A DNA stretch of 64,000 nt from Trichomonas vaginalis G3 (lineage: Eukaryota; Parabasalia; Trichomonadida; Trichomonadidae): assembly GCF_026262505.1 (NCBI RefSeq), contig NC_067206.1, forward strand, positions 16,388,641-16,452,640. Reading direction: 5' to 3'. Position 1 is the stretch's first letter. Each line of letters starts with the position of its first letter. The notes under the pieces were generated by a model. The model ran no database searches and was not told the DNA's origin. It saw only the letters and a list, made by a program, of their open reading frames with translations. Below are positions 27,661 through 38,700 of the stretch, piece after piece. A program made the position numbers and the translations under genes.

Positions 27661-27690
27661 ACCCGTATGTACGTTTATTTGAGAGGAGGA
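27661..27690 (+). repeat. 30-bp dispersed repeat, copy 1
   Basis: ACCCGTATGTACGTTTATTT followed by GAGAGGAGGA. Identical to 29,167-29,196. It contains GTATGT but no intron 3' motif follows. Confidence 0.8.
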
Positions 27691-29166
27691 TTACCCTCTC
27701 AATTTTGAGGGATTCGTTAGTTTATTTTCTCGATGAATATGCAATAAAATTTGATTTTTACCTTATCAATATACTTCATATAATATACACATGTTCATGT
27801 AAAAACTTTTTTCCAAAATCCTCACTGAGGATTATTAAAAATATCAAAAATTAGCGTTTTGAAGACACCATGGTGTCTGAAAAATTTTCCCTTCCTTATT
27901 GGCGTGTAGAAATAAATGCGCCAATAGATTGAAGAAGAAGAATTGTTTTTCTCTTAATGAACTTTAATCCTTTTGATATAAGAATATTAAAAACATTAAT
28001 ATAATTTCGATTTCGGAAATTAAATTTCCAAATTTTTTGTGGATTTCGGAAATAATAGGATCCCGCATCCAACACGCAACAACAAAATACAAAACACACT
28101 TTTTGGTTCTTTCATCGTTTTAATCGTAATTTATGTAATACATGATTTGGATAAATTTTACAAAAATAGAACCTATATTATATTCTTTTCAAAGATTCTT
28201 GCAAATCATCAAAAATAATTGTATTTTAAAAAACGATCAAATTATCCTTTCATTATTTTAAACTTAAATTAGTTTTTATGATTGACTAAAGCAATCATAT
28301 TTATTCATCATTAAATAAACAAAAAAATAATATTTGAGAGTTATTTCAAAAAAAAAACACATTGAATTTATTAATTTGTCTCAATTTCAGTATTATAAAT
28401 TTTTATAATTTCAATATTTTGAAATACACTTTTTAATATTTCAATATTTATGATATTTCAATGTATTAAGTGGTCTCAAATTGAGCTTCTCAAATATAAG
28501 TTGGCCTATTCAAATAATAAAATTAAATAATATTTAAAATAATAAATAAAAGTGATTGAGGTCATAGCAAAACGGCTGTTTCAGTCATTAATTCTTAAAA
28601 ATAAAAAGGGTAAAAACTAAATAAAATGGGTAAAATTCAATAGTGTCTGTGCTATCGTTCAATTTGAAGGTGTCTTTTGAAACCGCAAGACACATTGAAT
28701 TTTTGAATAGTATATTATGGTTTGACAGACACCAATGAAAAAAATAAAATGATATTTATTTTAATTATATAAGATCCTTATATAAAATATAAATATTTTA
28801 TCTTTTTATTTTCTTGTTTTAGAAATGTTTTTTATTGAAAAATCAATAAAACTAACTCCAAAATAAAATTTTTGATTTAAAGACACTATGATGACACCAG
28901 GCAAATCTTCCAAGACACCTATCGTCGGGAATCTAACAACCCTAATCCTCAGGAATTAAGGGATTTTTGAATTTTAAGAATTTTTTTCGAATTTTTTCGA
29001 AAAAAAAATATTTTCAGAACAGCCTTAATGGCTAAGATTTAGGAACAATGTTAAGTATCAAAAAGAAAGGAGGTCTGATATAGACAACATATATCGTTGA
29101 AGGTTGAAAAAATCTCTAATATTTGAGCCCAAAATTTCAAATTTTAATTTTTTGAAAAAAGAGGCC

Positions 29167-29196
29167 ACCCGTATGTACGTTTATTTGAGAGGAGGA
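29167..29196 (+). repeat. 30-bp dispersed repeat, copy 2
   Basis: Same 30 bases as 27,661-27,690, 1.5 kb away in the same orientation. Flanking bases differ. Confidence 0.8.
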
Positions 29197-29916
29197 GGAT
29201 TATATTTTTGAAAGGGTGAAACATTATGAATATGTTAATTATATAATAATATGTATTATTATAAAAAAGAAAAAATAAAGCACGATAAAATTTTTCTTTC
29301 TTGATTTTTTACAAAATCTACTTAGAATTATGCAAAATATGACTAAATAATTATAAATTTCAAGTTAAATTTTAATTTTGATAAATAATTTAAATTTCAA
29401 AATATCAAGTTCAGTTCGACTATGTATGTAGTAATTCCTCAATAAAGTGCCAAAACCCTATTAAAATATATGAACATTTTCAACATTTTAATGTTTTTAT
29501 TTAAAAATTTGTTGGAATATGAGCTTCAAACAATTATTATGTAAATAAAAATAATTAAATATATGTATTTATTCGTATTACAACCGTAGTAAGTCGATTC
29601 TTCCTTTCTTCTACTGAGGTTTGAATTTGATTTCGAATTGTAAAGAGATTCAAAGGGAAAATACTAGCGGATAAAAACTACCGCCATGAAAGGGTCATAA
29701 TGGACTCAAGTTGTATTTTTTGATATTTTTTGCTTTTCGAGCCTAAATAGGTAGCCAAGATAATGCCTAAAAATAAGGTTCTAAATTCTGAAGTTTACAT
29801 GATCCTCTCGTGTGCACCCTTAATATTCTCCTTATATGAATTAAAATTTTTATAATTTTATTTTCTTTCATTTTCAAACTTATTTTTATTAAATTTGTTG
29901 TTGCTTTGCTACAAAT

Positions 29917-31560
29917 ATGCCAAAGAGAAAAGAAAAACCACTTGAAGCAAAACAAGAACAAAATTTATTAAAGAAAAACCTTATTATTGTTATCGTAATT
30001 GCCTCCATAATCGTAATTCCATTAATAATTTACATTTTGTGTGGAGGATATGCAACTATTATAGCAGCGCCTGATCTACAAATAATAACAATTAAAGAAG
30101 CTACGAAACTTCCGTATAATAACACTAGATTTAACTTTGATTTTGCTAATAATGTTCCTTTTAATGGAACTATCAGACAAAATGACACAAAAATAACTCC
30201 TATTAATGAAGCTTTTAAGCATAATGACACTAAAATAGAATCAATAATAATTCCTGCGGATTGGAACTGGCCAACAGAAAGAAATCGAATTATTTTAGAA
30301 AGACAAAAGAAATACATAAATTTCGATGATGTACATTCAAATAAAGAAGCAATCGATAGAATTCTTGAAAAAATGGACTTCAAAATTAATTTTAATAGCT
30401 TTCCTAGTGATGTTCATGATTTGGAAGTTTATTATGGGATTAAAGTTCCACACAACTATTCAGGAATCAAATCCTATCATCATGCCGATAATGCTGGTCA
30501 CAGATTTTACATATTAAGATTTTCATCAGGATTTATGGACGAAAATTTCCTATTTTTACCTCCTGCAGGCTTAGATAAGCCACATGGACTTGTTCCACAG
30601 CTAGAATATCTTTTCTGGAAGAATAATGAACATATTATTTCTTTTAAAGATACTAGAGAATGGCATGTTAGTGTTTCATGGGATATTAGGAATGGAAAAG
30701 CACGTACGTCATGTTCCGATACATGTAAGAAGTCAAATTCATCTCATCATTTGAATTATTGTAATTGGCCAGAAAGAGTCTCAAAACCAGAGATTGATGG
30801 AACAGTTATCGTTAATGCTGGCCATTATATTAATATGTACCAACATTTCTTTGATAATGCTCAACCACATAACGCAATTTCTCTTATTACAACTGGCCTC
30901 AAGCCAAACAACGTTACGATATATACAGAAGCTTCTGGTTCATTGGTACATCAAATGCAGGACCAAATGGGATTTATTGGCCAAATTAATGGAAAAAATC
31001 AAAAAACTGTTGTTTCCGCCAAAAGATTGATTCTTGCTGCTGTTGTTAGAGTTGTACACCCATGGTACTTCGATTGGTTTACTGATTTAATGGATATTCC
31101 TAATTTACAAAGAAATAAAATTATTATAATGCCGAGAGGAGGAGTTTATGGCGGAAAAGGCGAAAGAATTATCTCGAACCTCGTGGACCTTAAAGGACCA
31201 CTATCAGAAATCTATGGAAGTGAAAATGTGATTATATTTAATAAAGATGACTACAGACAGTTATCGCAACTCAGAGAATTATTTGCCAGTGCTAAAATAA
31301 TCATTGGACCACACGGAGGTGCTTTTTATAACGCATTTCTTGGCGGAAAAGATATAATAGCCGTTGAACTACTTCCAATCCAGACGGATGGATCCTATCC
31401 TCGTTCGACATTTGGAAATATGTGTATTTACTCAAATACACAAATGCTTGGACAAAAATTATATCGATATTACACAATTGCTAATAATATTAACTATAAT
31501 ATTGATATCAATGACTTCATGGAGTGGTTTAAGAATTTCCCAATGATGAACATAGGTTAA
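29917..31560 (+). CDS. GT61-family glycosyltransferase, type II membrane protein
   Basis: 547 residues, ATG 29,917. Topology: basic cytosolic tail (residues 1-20), one membrane anchor at about 22-46 (NLIIVIVIASIIVIPLIIYI), then a lumenal domain with many NxT sites. Residues about 460-490 carry the DUF563/GT61 signature: ASAKIIIGPHGGAFYNAFLG followed by VELLP. A second conserved zone, PRGGVYGGKGERIISN, lies near 407-422. GT61 enzymes add xylose, arabinose or GlcNAc to glycans in the Golgi or ER. The donor and acceptor here are unknown. Family call is good. Confidence 0.85.
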   Translation: MPKRKEKPLEAKQEQNLLKKNLIIVIVIASIIVIPLIIYILCGGYATIIAAPDLQIITIKEATKLPYNNTRFNFDFANNVPFNGTIRQNDTKITPINEAFKHNDTKIESIIIPADWNWPTERNRIILERQKKYINFDDVHSNKEAIDRILEKMDFKINFNSFPSDVHDLEVYYGIKVPHNYSGIKSYHHADNAGHRFYILRFSSGFMDENFLFLPPAGLDKPHGLVPQLEYLFWKNNEHIISFKDTREWHVSVSWDIRNGKARTSCSDTCKKSNSSHHLNYCNWPERVSKPEIDGTVIVNAGHYINMYQHFFDNAQPHNAISLITTGLKPNNVTIYTEASGSLVHQMQDQMGFIGQINGKNQKTVVSAKRLILAAVVRVVHPWYFDWFTDLMDIPNLQRNKIIIMPRGGVYGGKGERIISNLVDLKGPLSEIYGSENVIIFNKDDYRQLSQLRELFASAKIIIGPHGGAFYNAFLGGKDIIAVELLPIQTDGSYPRSTFGNMCIYSNTQMLGQKLYRYYTIANNINYNIDINDFMEWFKNFPMMNIG

Positions 31561-32051
31561 TTTTTAATTTTATTTTGTGTTTGAATTTACTTTTATTTAT
31601 TTATTTGAATAAAGCTTTATTTTCGAGTGACTCTTAAGACACATTATTTAAATTAAAATGCATACTGCAAACTGGTTAGTTTTTTATTTTCGAAAAAAAA
31701 TCCACTTTTTTGACACTTTTCTCTCAATTTAACACTCGTACGCGCCCGTAACAGACTAGACTTTTTGTTTTCTCAACCAGTTTGCAGAACACTAGTTATG
31801 GCTTTCTTAAATCATTTAATTAATAATCTATTGGCTGCGGATCTTCTATAATATAGAATGTCACATAACCTCCACAACAATGAAATTTCAAAAATGTAAA
31901 TTTCAAAAATGGACATATTATTATTTTATTAGATTTTCTGATAATGCTATTTCATGTAATATATAGGATTAGTTTTCTCATGGTATTTTATTAGATATTC
32001 GATTTTTCCTATCGTCCACCCGCCTCTGGTCGAGCCTTTGTGGCCGAAAAA
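31561..32051. other. Spacer containing a 13-bp inverted repeat
   Basis: AT-rich DNA between two plus-strand genes. The inverted repeat at 31,665-31,787 is the only structure seen. Confidence 0.5.
31665..31787. repeat. 13-bp inverted repeat, possible tiny MITE
   Basis: CTGCAAACTGGTT (31,665-31,677) and AACCAGTTTGCAG (31,775-31,787) bound 123 bp. No clear target duplication flanks it. It may be a very small non-autonomous element or a terminator hairpin of the glycosyltransferase gene. Confidence 0.45.
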
Positions 32052-32936
32052 ATGGAGAAACCTGTATACATAGGAATCCTCGATGATAGAGTTGAGATTC
32101 CTTACGATCAAACTTCAACAAAAATGGGAGGCATCCCTCACTGGATTGCCGGTGAACCAAAAGATGTTAACAAATTAAAATGTGATAAATGCGGTAAAAA
32201 ATTAGCTTTACTTACAAGTGCGGTCTGTCCGGTTTCTCCAGGCTATGATAGGACCCTTTACTTATACATTTGTCCAAAATGTGGACTTACAGCAAAATGT
32301 TATCGTCAAAAAGCAAAAGCAGTCGAAGATGATTGCGTTTTAGCAACACCTACACCAGAGCCAGAAAAACCAAAGGTTGAAATTGGCGCTGCTTCAAAGG
32401 ATGATTTAATGGCTGCTATCAGCTCATTCGATTCTTTTGAACCACCAGCTAAAGGAAAAGGAAAAGGTGGCAAGAATGTCAAAAAGCAGAAATACGAAGA
32501 TGGCGTTTTTCCAGCATATTATGTCGATATCGATCTTGAACCAGAAGCCCAACTCGATCCAGACCAGAAATTCATCATGGCATCATCCAACGATTCAATG
32601 GGATCAGCATCAGAATTCGCTGGCGAAGAAGACAGAAAAGATGTTGATCCAATCTTAATCGAATACAATGAACGTATCTCTAGAGAGCCGGATCAAGTTC
32701 TCCGTTACTGTTTTGGCGGTGAACCTCTTTTACAGGATCAGATGACAATCGAAGTACCAAAATGCCCCAAGTGTGGCGCCGATCGTTGCTTCGAGTTCGA
32801 GGTTATTCCTGTTTTCATCAATTATCTTGCTCCGCAAAACTTCGATATGGACATTGGTCCGATTCTTGTTTACACGTGTTCCAGGGACTGTGGGGAGGGG
32901 TCCTGCGAAGAACATGTAATTGTTTGCCCTCCATAA
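32052..32936 (+). CDS. PDCD2: PDCD2/Tsr4-type ribosome assembly chaperone
   Basis: 294 residues from ATG 32,052; the triplet at 32,040 is GTG and is rejected. The N-terminal MYND-like part has GGIPHWIAG, then CDKCGKKLALL and CPKCGLTAKC zinc ligands. A Gly/Lys linker lies near 140. The C-terminal PDCD2_C domain starts at EPDQVLRYCFGGEPLL and has CPKCGADRCFEFEVIP and DIGPILVYTCSRDC. In yeast, Tsr4 guards ribosomal protein uS5 during 40S assembly; the same role is likely in the cytosol and nucleus. Stop is TAAA. Confidence 0.92.
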   Translation: MEKPVYIGILDDRVEIPYDQTSTKMGGIPHWIAGEPKDVNKLKCDKCGKKLALLTSAVCPVSPGYDRTLYLYICPKCGLTAKCYRQKAKAVEDDCVLATPTPEPEKPKVEIGAASKDDLMAAISSFDSFEPPAKGKGKGGKNVKKQKYEDGVFPAYYVDIDLEPEAQLDPDQKFIMASSNDSMGSASEFAGEEDRKDVDPILIEYNERISREPDQVLRYCFGGEPLLQDQMTIEVPKCPKCGADRCFEFEVIPVFINYLAPQNFDMDIGPILVYTCSRDCGEGSCEEHVIVCPP

Positions 32937-34123
32937 ATATATTTCTTTATTTGACTTGCGAATTTACTTATATTCTAATTATTTTACCATTGCATAACTC
33001 AAAAATCAAATGTAATTATATCACTCTAACATCTCTATGTATTATATCAAGCAGTCCTTCAACAATGCAAAAAGTTCTCTTTGGAAATAATATATTAAGA
33101 AAATATATACTCTCATATTTGACCTACAATCATGTAAATCGGGAGTACACTTTTACAACATACTATTTTTACCCCTTTTAAGAACATGGCATCCAACAAA
33201 TTGAGAGTTTACACACATCAAAGAATTTTTGATGCCCTTAAAGGAAAACTATCTGGTTTTAATATTGTTTTTTTAATCAAATCTATTATATATAATGGTG
33301 CAATTGCCTCCCAAATAAAACGTGATAGACTCCCAGGGGGATTAAACGACATTCTGATTTGAAAAATAAATTCTGATCTTAGTGAAAAGTGAATTAGAAA
33401 TTTGACTTTTCAATTTTCAGAGCAATTCAAATTTTCAATTACCCTTAATTTTTTTCACCGGAAAACTATCACTCTAAAACATCACCGGAAATCATTAATT
33501 AATAAGAACTCTGCTTCACCATACACTGATATGGAATCTTGGTAACTATAAATAGAGCGAAAAAATAAAAAAGGTACTTTTCTCTTGGTAATTTATAATT
33601 TTTTTATTTATCTACTTGGCTTATTATATTACTTAAGAGCAAAAAGCTTAAGTATCTAAATTGATATTTTTGTTAGAAAAAAATATTTTTATTTAATAAC
33701 AAAAGTTGAGATTCGAAGTCAAAAAAATATGAGCCTTTGAATTAAAAGAATTATCCAGACTTTTTTTATTGAAATTGTTTATCCAAATCAAAAATTAATC
33801 AACATCATATCTTTATTGAGTTCTATCTATCTTGGAGTAGCTCAAAATCAGTAAGGAGTCCCGAATTGCCAACGATATGAGCATAACTAATTTCTATGAA
33901 TTTATTTTTGGAGGCAGTTGCGCCATTTGAGAGGTGTAAACTATTCAACTCTAGGGAAAAAATACTTTTTCAACTTTCTCTCAAAATTGAATAAAAGAAA
34001 TTATTTTCAAAATATTGGAAATAAAATTAATAACATTCAGACGAAAATATGTTGGAAATTTCTTTTTCATAAACGTTAAAGTTCTGAAAAATTGAATAGT
34101 TGTAATTGATTTCATTTTATAAA
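32937..34123. other. 1.2-kb AT-rich intergenic region
   Basis: No coding frame of note. Immediately before the next gene there is TTCATTTTATAAAATGG, which contains an Inr-like TCATT 12 bp from the ATG. Confidence 0.5.
34112..34118 (+). promoter_or_regulatory. Inr-like element
   Basis: TCATTTT just upstream of ATG 34,124 fits the Trichomonas initiator (TCAYW close to the start codon). Confidence 0.45.
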
Positions 34124-34444
34124 ATGGACAAAGCAATTATTATTACCCTCATTGTTGTAGGCGTAATCCTTCTTATTTTCCTAATCATTATTTGCATTGT
34201 TTGCTATTATTGCCATGGATGCTGCAAATGCATCAAATGCTGTGGTGATTGCTTAGGAGATGCAGCAGAAGTAGCCGGAGATGCTATTCAAGACAACGAA
34301 AAAGAAATACATCAGGCAGTAGGATATGCTGTTTCAACAGCTGTTACTGCGGCGACGACGTATTCGAAGCAGGCGTACGAAAATGCCAAGAATAATAGTA
34401 AAAAGTCTAGTAGCAGTAGCAGCAGTAGCTCTTCATCTGACTAA
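34124..34444 (+). CDS. Small single-pass membrane protein with Cys-rich juxtamembrane
   Basis: 106 residues; ATG 34,124 is chosen because the upstream in-frame triplet is TTG. Residues 4-29 form one very hydrophobic helix (IIITLIVVGVILLIFLIIIC), followed by CYYCHGCCKCIKCCGDC, a dense Cys cluster suited to palmitoylation, then an Ala/Glu helix and a Ser-only tail (SSSSSSSSSSSD). Probably a surface or vesicle membrane protein. No family recognised. Confidence 0.7.
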   Translation: MDKAIIITLIVVGVILLIFLIIICIVCYYCHGCCKCIKCCGDCLGDAAEVAGDAIQDNEKEIHQAVGYAVSTAVTAATTYSKQAYENAKNNSKKSSSSSSSSSSSD

Positions 34445-34967
34445 GATTAAAACGATGCAGCAAAAGATTGGAAAATTATGACAATAACGATATTTTATTA
34501 TTAATATTAAATTGTATTAAGGTATTTGCTACTTTACTTCGTAAGGATGCAAATTATGAATAAAGTCAAATTACCCTATATTTCCAACTCTTGGAAAATT
34601 TTCATGACCCCCTACCCAGGGTCCTAAAATGGGTATTTTCCTCACACAGACACCGTGGTTTTTTGAGCCGGGAAATAAATAGCGCAGACAGTTTCTACAT
34701 ATAGAGACATGCTTATACTTAGAGTTTGACGGGAATCTAAAGTGATTTTTTTCTGCATCGCGAAATCTAATGCAATCTCAAAATCATGAAGAAACTGCGA
34801 ATCGGAGCGCAATTTTTTTAATATGTTAATATATAAAGGTACCCCTACTACTGCAAATGCTTCAAATGAAAATCTAAGAAATCAGATTAATTTGATCACA
34901 TTAGTATAGTATTGGTCAAACCAAAAACTCATATGTTGATATATAGCCTATAGATATTCATATTATC
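34445..34967. other. Spacer before Polinton 2
   Basis: No gene seen. AT-rich, with a short GC-richer part near 34,600-34,690. It ends at the target duplication. Confidence 0.5.
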
Positions 34968-34973
34968 TACTTT
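34968..34973. repeat. Target-site duplication, left
   Basis: TACTTT directly before the A run of the left inverted repeat; repeated at 59,001-59,006. Confidence 0.85.
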
Positions 34974-35030
34974 AAAAAAAAAAAGGTAGTGGGGCTTCCA
35001 GGGGCTGCGCCCCTTCTAGCCCCTAAGAAA
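34974..35030 (+). repeat. Left terminal inverted repeat of Polinton 2
   Basis: Eleven A, then GGTAGTGGGGCTTCCAGG, an inner hairpin GGGGCTGCGCCCC, and CTAGCCCC. The outer GGGGCT and AGCCCC pair, giving a nested hairpin. Confidence 0.9.
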
Positions 35031-35322
35031 TTTTGCCCAAGACCCAAGAGGAGGACCGAACCCCAGCCGACCAGCCGTTGACTTTTTTGTAGAGCACTCA
35101 AAATAGTATAACTTTGTCCGGACAAATAAGGGTCTATCGTCGCTACAGGAAAAGTTACGGGCGTTCCAAGGAAGTATACTTTGAGAAGCCTTTCCCCCTT
35201 ATAGAATGAGATAGGACGGTTATTTTACAAAACTGACAACACTTTGACCGAGTAGTTTTTTGTGCTGAACAAAAAGTGTCATATAAACATCTGTCAAAAA
35301 CCGCTTTTTAACTTCACTTAAA
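35031..35322. other. Subterminal non-coding region of Polinton 2
   Basis: No gene seen. Higher GC than host spacers. Confidence 0.5.
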
Positions 35323-35634
35323 ATGCCACGTAAGCTACGTAAGAATATACGTAAGAGGAAGGGAGCATTGAAACATCCAATAGTAAAACTGACACCACAA
35401 CAACAGTTGCAACAACAAATGATGAATGACCCCACTATGTTGCAACAAATGTCAAGCAACCCTATGCTTTTAAACCGAGTTATTGGTGCACAGAGTGGAG
35501 GTTTAAGAGCGGCACTTTTAGCGAAAATGGCAGGCTATGGTGGAGCTGCAGACGGAACAGCTTATAACCCTCAAAGTCAAATGAATTTGAGTTCACTCAA
35601 AAATCAAATAACAGATGTCAAAAGTCAAACATAG
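35323..35634 (+). CDS. Basic Gln-rich protein, possible DNA-binding virion protein
   Basis: 103 residues, ATG 35,323. Starts MPRKLRKNIRKRKG, then a Gln/Met-rich middle (QQQLQQQMMNDP) and Gly/Ala-rich part. The very basic start suits nucleic-acid binding or nuclear import. First gene inside the left end. Confidence 0.5.
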   Translation: MPRKLRKNIRKRKGALKHPIVKLTPQQQLQQQMMNDPTMLQQMSSNPMLLNRVIGAQSGGLRAALLAKMAGYGGAADGTAYNPQSQMNLSSLKNQITDVKSQT

Positions 35635-35639
35635 ACATA

Positions 35640-38600
35640 CAGAAACAAATAAGTGAAAACGAAAAGAAACTAGAATATGACAGACACACAAAGAAACTCA
35701 ATGAGTTAAACGTAGAGAAAAAGAAGAAAGAAGAACAACTGAAAGAACTAAGTACAGAGAATATGCGAAAAAAGTGTCAGAAAAAGCAGCAGAAGTAGCA
35801 AAAATGGAACAAGATGTTATAAATTTGAAAAACCATACTACTCAATATAAAGTACTGAAAGATGAAGAAATAAAACAAAAAGCCCTGAAGACATATATGG
35901 ATAGCGATGAGTATAAAAAAGAAGTTGAAGCAAATGTAAAGGCAGAAAAACTTTTACAGTTGCAAAACCAAACTGTACAGTATGAAAACTTAGCACAAGA
36001 AAGTAAAAATAACGACGCAGCCATGCAAAAGGCAATGAAAAGCGCAGAATATATAAAAGCTAATAATGACTGGTTAGATGCCCAAGCCAACGCCAAAGCA
36101 GCCCAACTTATAGGGTCAATAAGGACAAAAATACAAGCGGATGAAGACAGTTCAAATGAAGCTTTAATGAATGCTGACTTTAAGAACGCCTTCGAAGCTC
36201 TTCATAGTAAGGTGAAACTAGTGAACGACTTCTCATCTGGAAAGAAACTGAAGTCTGAAGGTTTCGACAACGAGTTAAGAGAAGTAGCACAAAATATGAC
36301 GAAAATAACAGATGCAGCAACGAGACAGGCAGTTCAAAGTGCCTATGACGCCGTTAGAGCAACTGTTGTGGAAAGTCAAGAAAAAGAGTTACAACAGACT
36401 AAAACAGACCTAGTAAATGCTTTCTTAAAAACGAAAAGTCAGGTAGGACATTATGCTGCAGATGGAACATATGTGCCAGCTGGTGGAACTTATATACCAC
36501 CAAACCCTCCAAGAGAAGCACCTGCACCAGGACTACCTAAAACATTTACATCGTCACATGGACACAGACACAGGCATGCACCAAAACCAACACAACAACC
36601 AACAGTTCAAAATCCAGCACCACAACCAACAGTTCAAAACACTGCACCACAACCAACAGTTCAAAATCCAGCACCACAACCAACAGTTCAAAACACTGCA
36701 CCACAACCAACAGTTCAAAACACTGCACAGCAACAATCACAAACAGAGCAAGGACATAAAAGAAGTAGAGAACAAGGAAACCAAGAATTCTTAAAAATGC
36801 TTAAGGAAGACTATGGTTACCCAGATACTCTTGACTTTAGTGACAGATATAAAGAAGCTATTAGAAAGTTCAAGGAAGGAAATACTGACCCGAACCTATT
36901 TAGCTTTATGGTTCAGCACCAAATGGGATATAATTTCAAACCTGGAAAATACAAGCTCGCTAAGGGATATGATTTAATAGCATATCATCCAAATGACATG
37001 AATGAATTTACTCCGAGATATTTGGTGTCAGAGCTAAATGATAATTCAACTCTCTTCATGAAACGCGTAAAAAATAGAGACGGAACGAAAGAAGAAAGGG
37101 TTATGAATGCGGATGGCTTAAATAGGGAACTTGTTAAAAACGGTCTCGGAATATATGAAATGCCAGCAGATGAGGTACAAGAAACTCCACAGGAAGAAGT
37201 TCAGATACAACCAGACATGGAAGAAATAGTTCAGCAACAACAGCTAGAAGAGCCTGAAGGAAACGAACAAGTCCCTCCTTTGGAAACTAACTTCACAGAA
37301 CTAGATGAAGATTTGGAACAGCGACGAAAAATCTTGACCCTCAACAAGTGTATGCGGGGAATATGGAATCTTTCCAAGAGTCTAAGAAAAATTCAGCTGA
37401 CATAGTAGAAGAATATCGAAAAATGTTCGCCGACATACAAAAGACTCCAACATCAGATGAAAATATTCAGCATAGAATGGAAGAACTGAAAGAAAGTGTA
37501 CGCAAATACAACAATCCTTTTTACTTACGACCATATAACGTTCAATCTTTGGCTGAACTCGGTGAAAATAAAAGGTTAAATTTCACCAAAACATATAGAA
37601 ATGAAACATTGTTTTAAAGTTCATTCAGAACCTAACCAATATGGAAACAAACCTACTTTTGTTTCTGCAGACTATGGAACTACAATGAGATGGGGTCATA
37701 AAGCTAATCCGGATAGGTGGTTCATAAACTTACAACCACAATTCCAAGAAGTTGTAGACGCAATGGAAGTGAATGGTGAACCAGATATAGCTGGTATTTT
37801 CAGCGCGGCTTTAATGCCATTGAAAGATATGAAACATGCAGATATTTTGGACCAGTATGAAATGAACATGGCTGATGGAAATATAACACCTGACGTTCTA
37901 GAACATTTATCTCAAAGAACTACACAGAACCATAGAGATGGTATATTTGGTGAAGAGTTTAGAAAGAAAGTTAGGGAGATAGAAGGAAGAGAACCTATTG
38001 TACATGACCTTGCAAACGAAAGTTTACAAAATGTCATAAAAACTTACTTTGCAGACAATGAACTGAGAAGGGATGAATATTTAAGAAAACTCAAATGGAC
38101 AGTACCAAATGAAATGTTAGTATTGAAAAACATGTTCCTTGACAAAATAAAACCAACTACAGAAATAAATGACGCAAGACTGAAACATTGGGTAAAAGCT
38201 TTCCATTCACAAAAGATATTATTGGTAACATGGAAAGAAAACCAGAATGGGCTACAAAAACATATTTTGGAAACGAGCTTATTCCATATGGACAAGCTCT
38301 GTTTGAAGAGCTTGAACCGGAAACTCAGGAAAGAGTCATGCAAACAATACGCGAAGACTCAAATACAAACTATGACAAAATTCTTTCTAGGATATAGGTT
38401 ACTGAGATGGGCGACCAGAGCCCAAAGGCAAAAAGGACATGGGAATTTACAACACACTAGGTGAACATGAGGCAAAGATGCAACAACTTGAAGCAGAGGG
38501 CAAGTTACAAAAGCGACACCAAAGAAGAAGAGAAGAGTAGAACAAAGTGAAAATAGTGAAGAAGTAACTTCATCTAGTGAAAGTAGTGGCAATGAAGGAA

Positions 38601-38690
38601 AAAGAAGAGTTAAAAACTCAGTCAGGAAGAAAGTAAAGCTTGGTACGAGTGGGTTCTATTATGATATATAAATCCAACTATTCTATATTT
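35640..38690 (+). pseudogene. Coiled-coil and PQPTVQN-repeat structural gene region, broken
   Basis: A long plus-strand coding region. The first part is Lys/Glu/Ala-rich and strongly coiled-coil; next comes a run of near-identical QPTVQN(T/P)APQ repeats at about 36,590-36,740; then a globular, charged part. Composition suggests a large virion or scaffold protein or several adjoining genes. Broken in a few places. No family recognised. Confidence 0.55.
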
Positions 38691-38700
38691 TTACCCATAT

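Larger units (their letters stand above)
27316..29916. other. 2.6-kb AT-rich intergenic region
   Basis: No gene recognised on either strand. It contains a perfect 14-bp palindrome GACACCATGGTGTC near 27,864, several more GACACC/GGTGTC words to about 28,920, and a 30-bp direct repeat (next entries). Base composition is extremely AT-rich with long A and T runs. Confidence 0.6.

Noticed and set aside
27665-27760. Second intron starting at GTATGT
   Set aside because: No ACTAACACACAG within a plausible distance on the plus strand.
32040-32051. Longer PDCD2 start at GTG
   Set aside because: A non-ATG start is not expected here; ATG 32,052 fits the family N-terminus.
36453-36794. His/Gln-rich ORF over the PQPTVQN repeats
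   Set aside because: Alternate frame of the repeat; it shares the repeat period and has no independent support.
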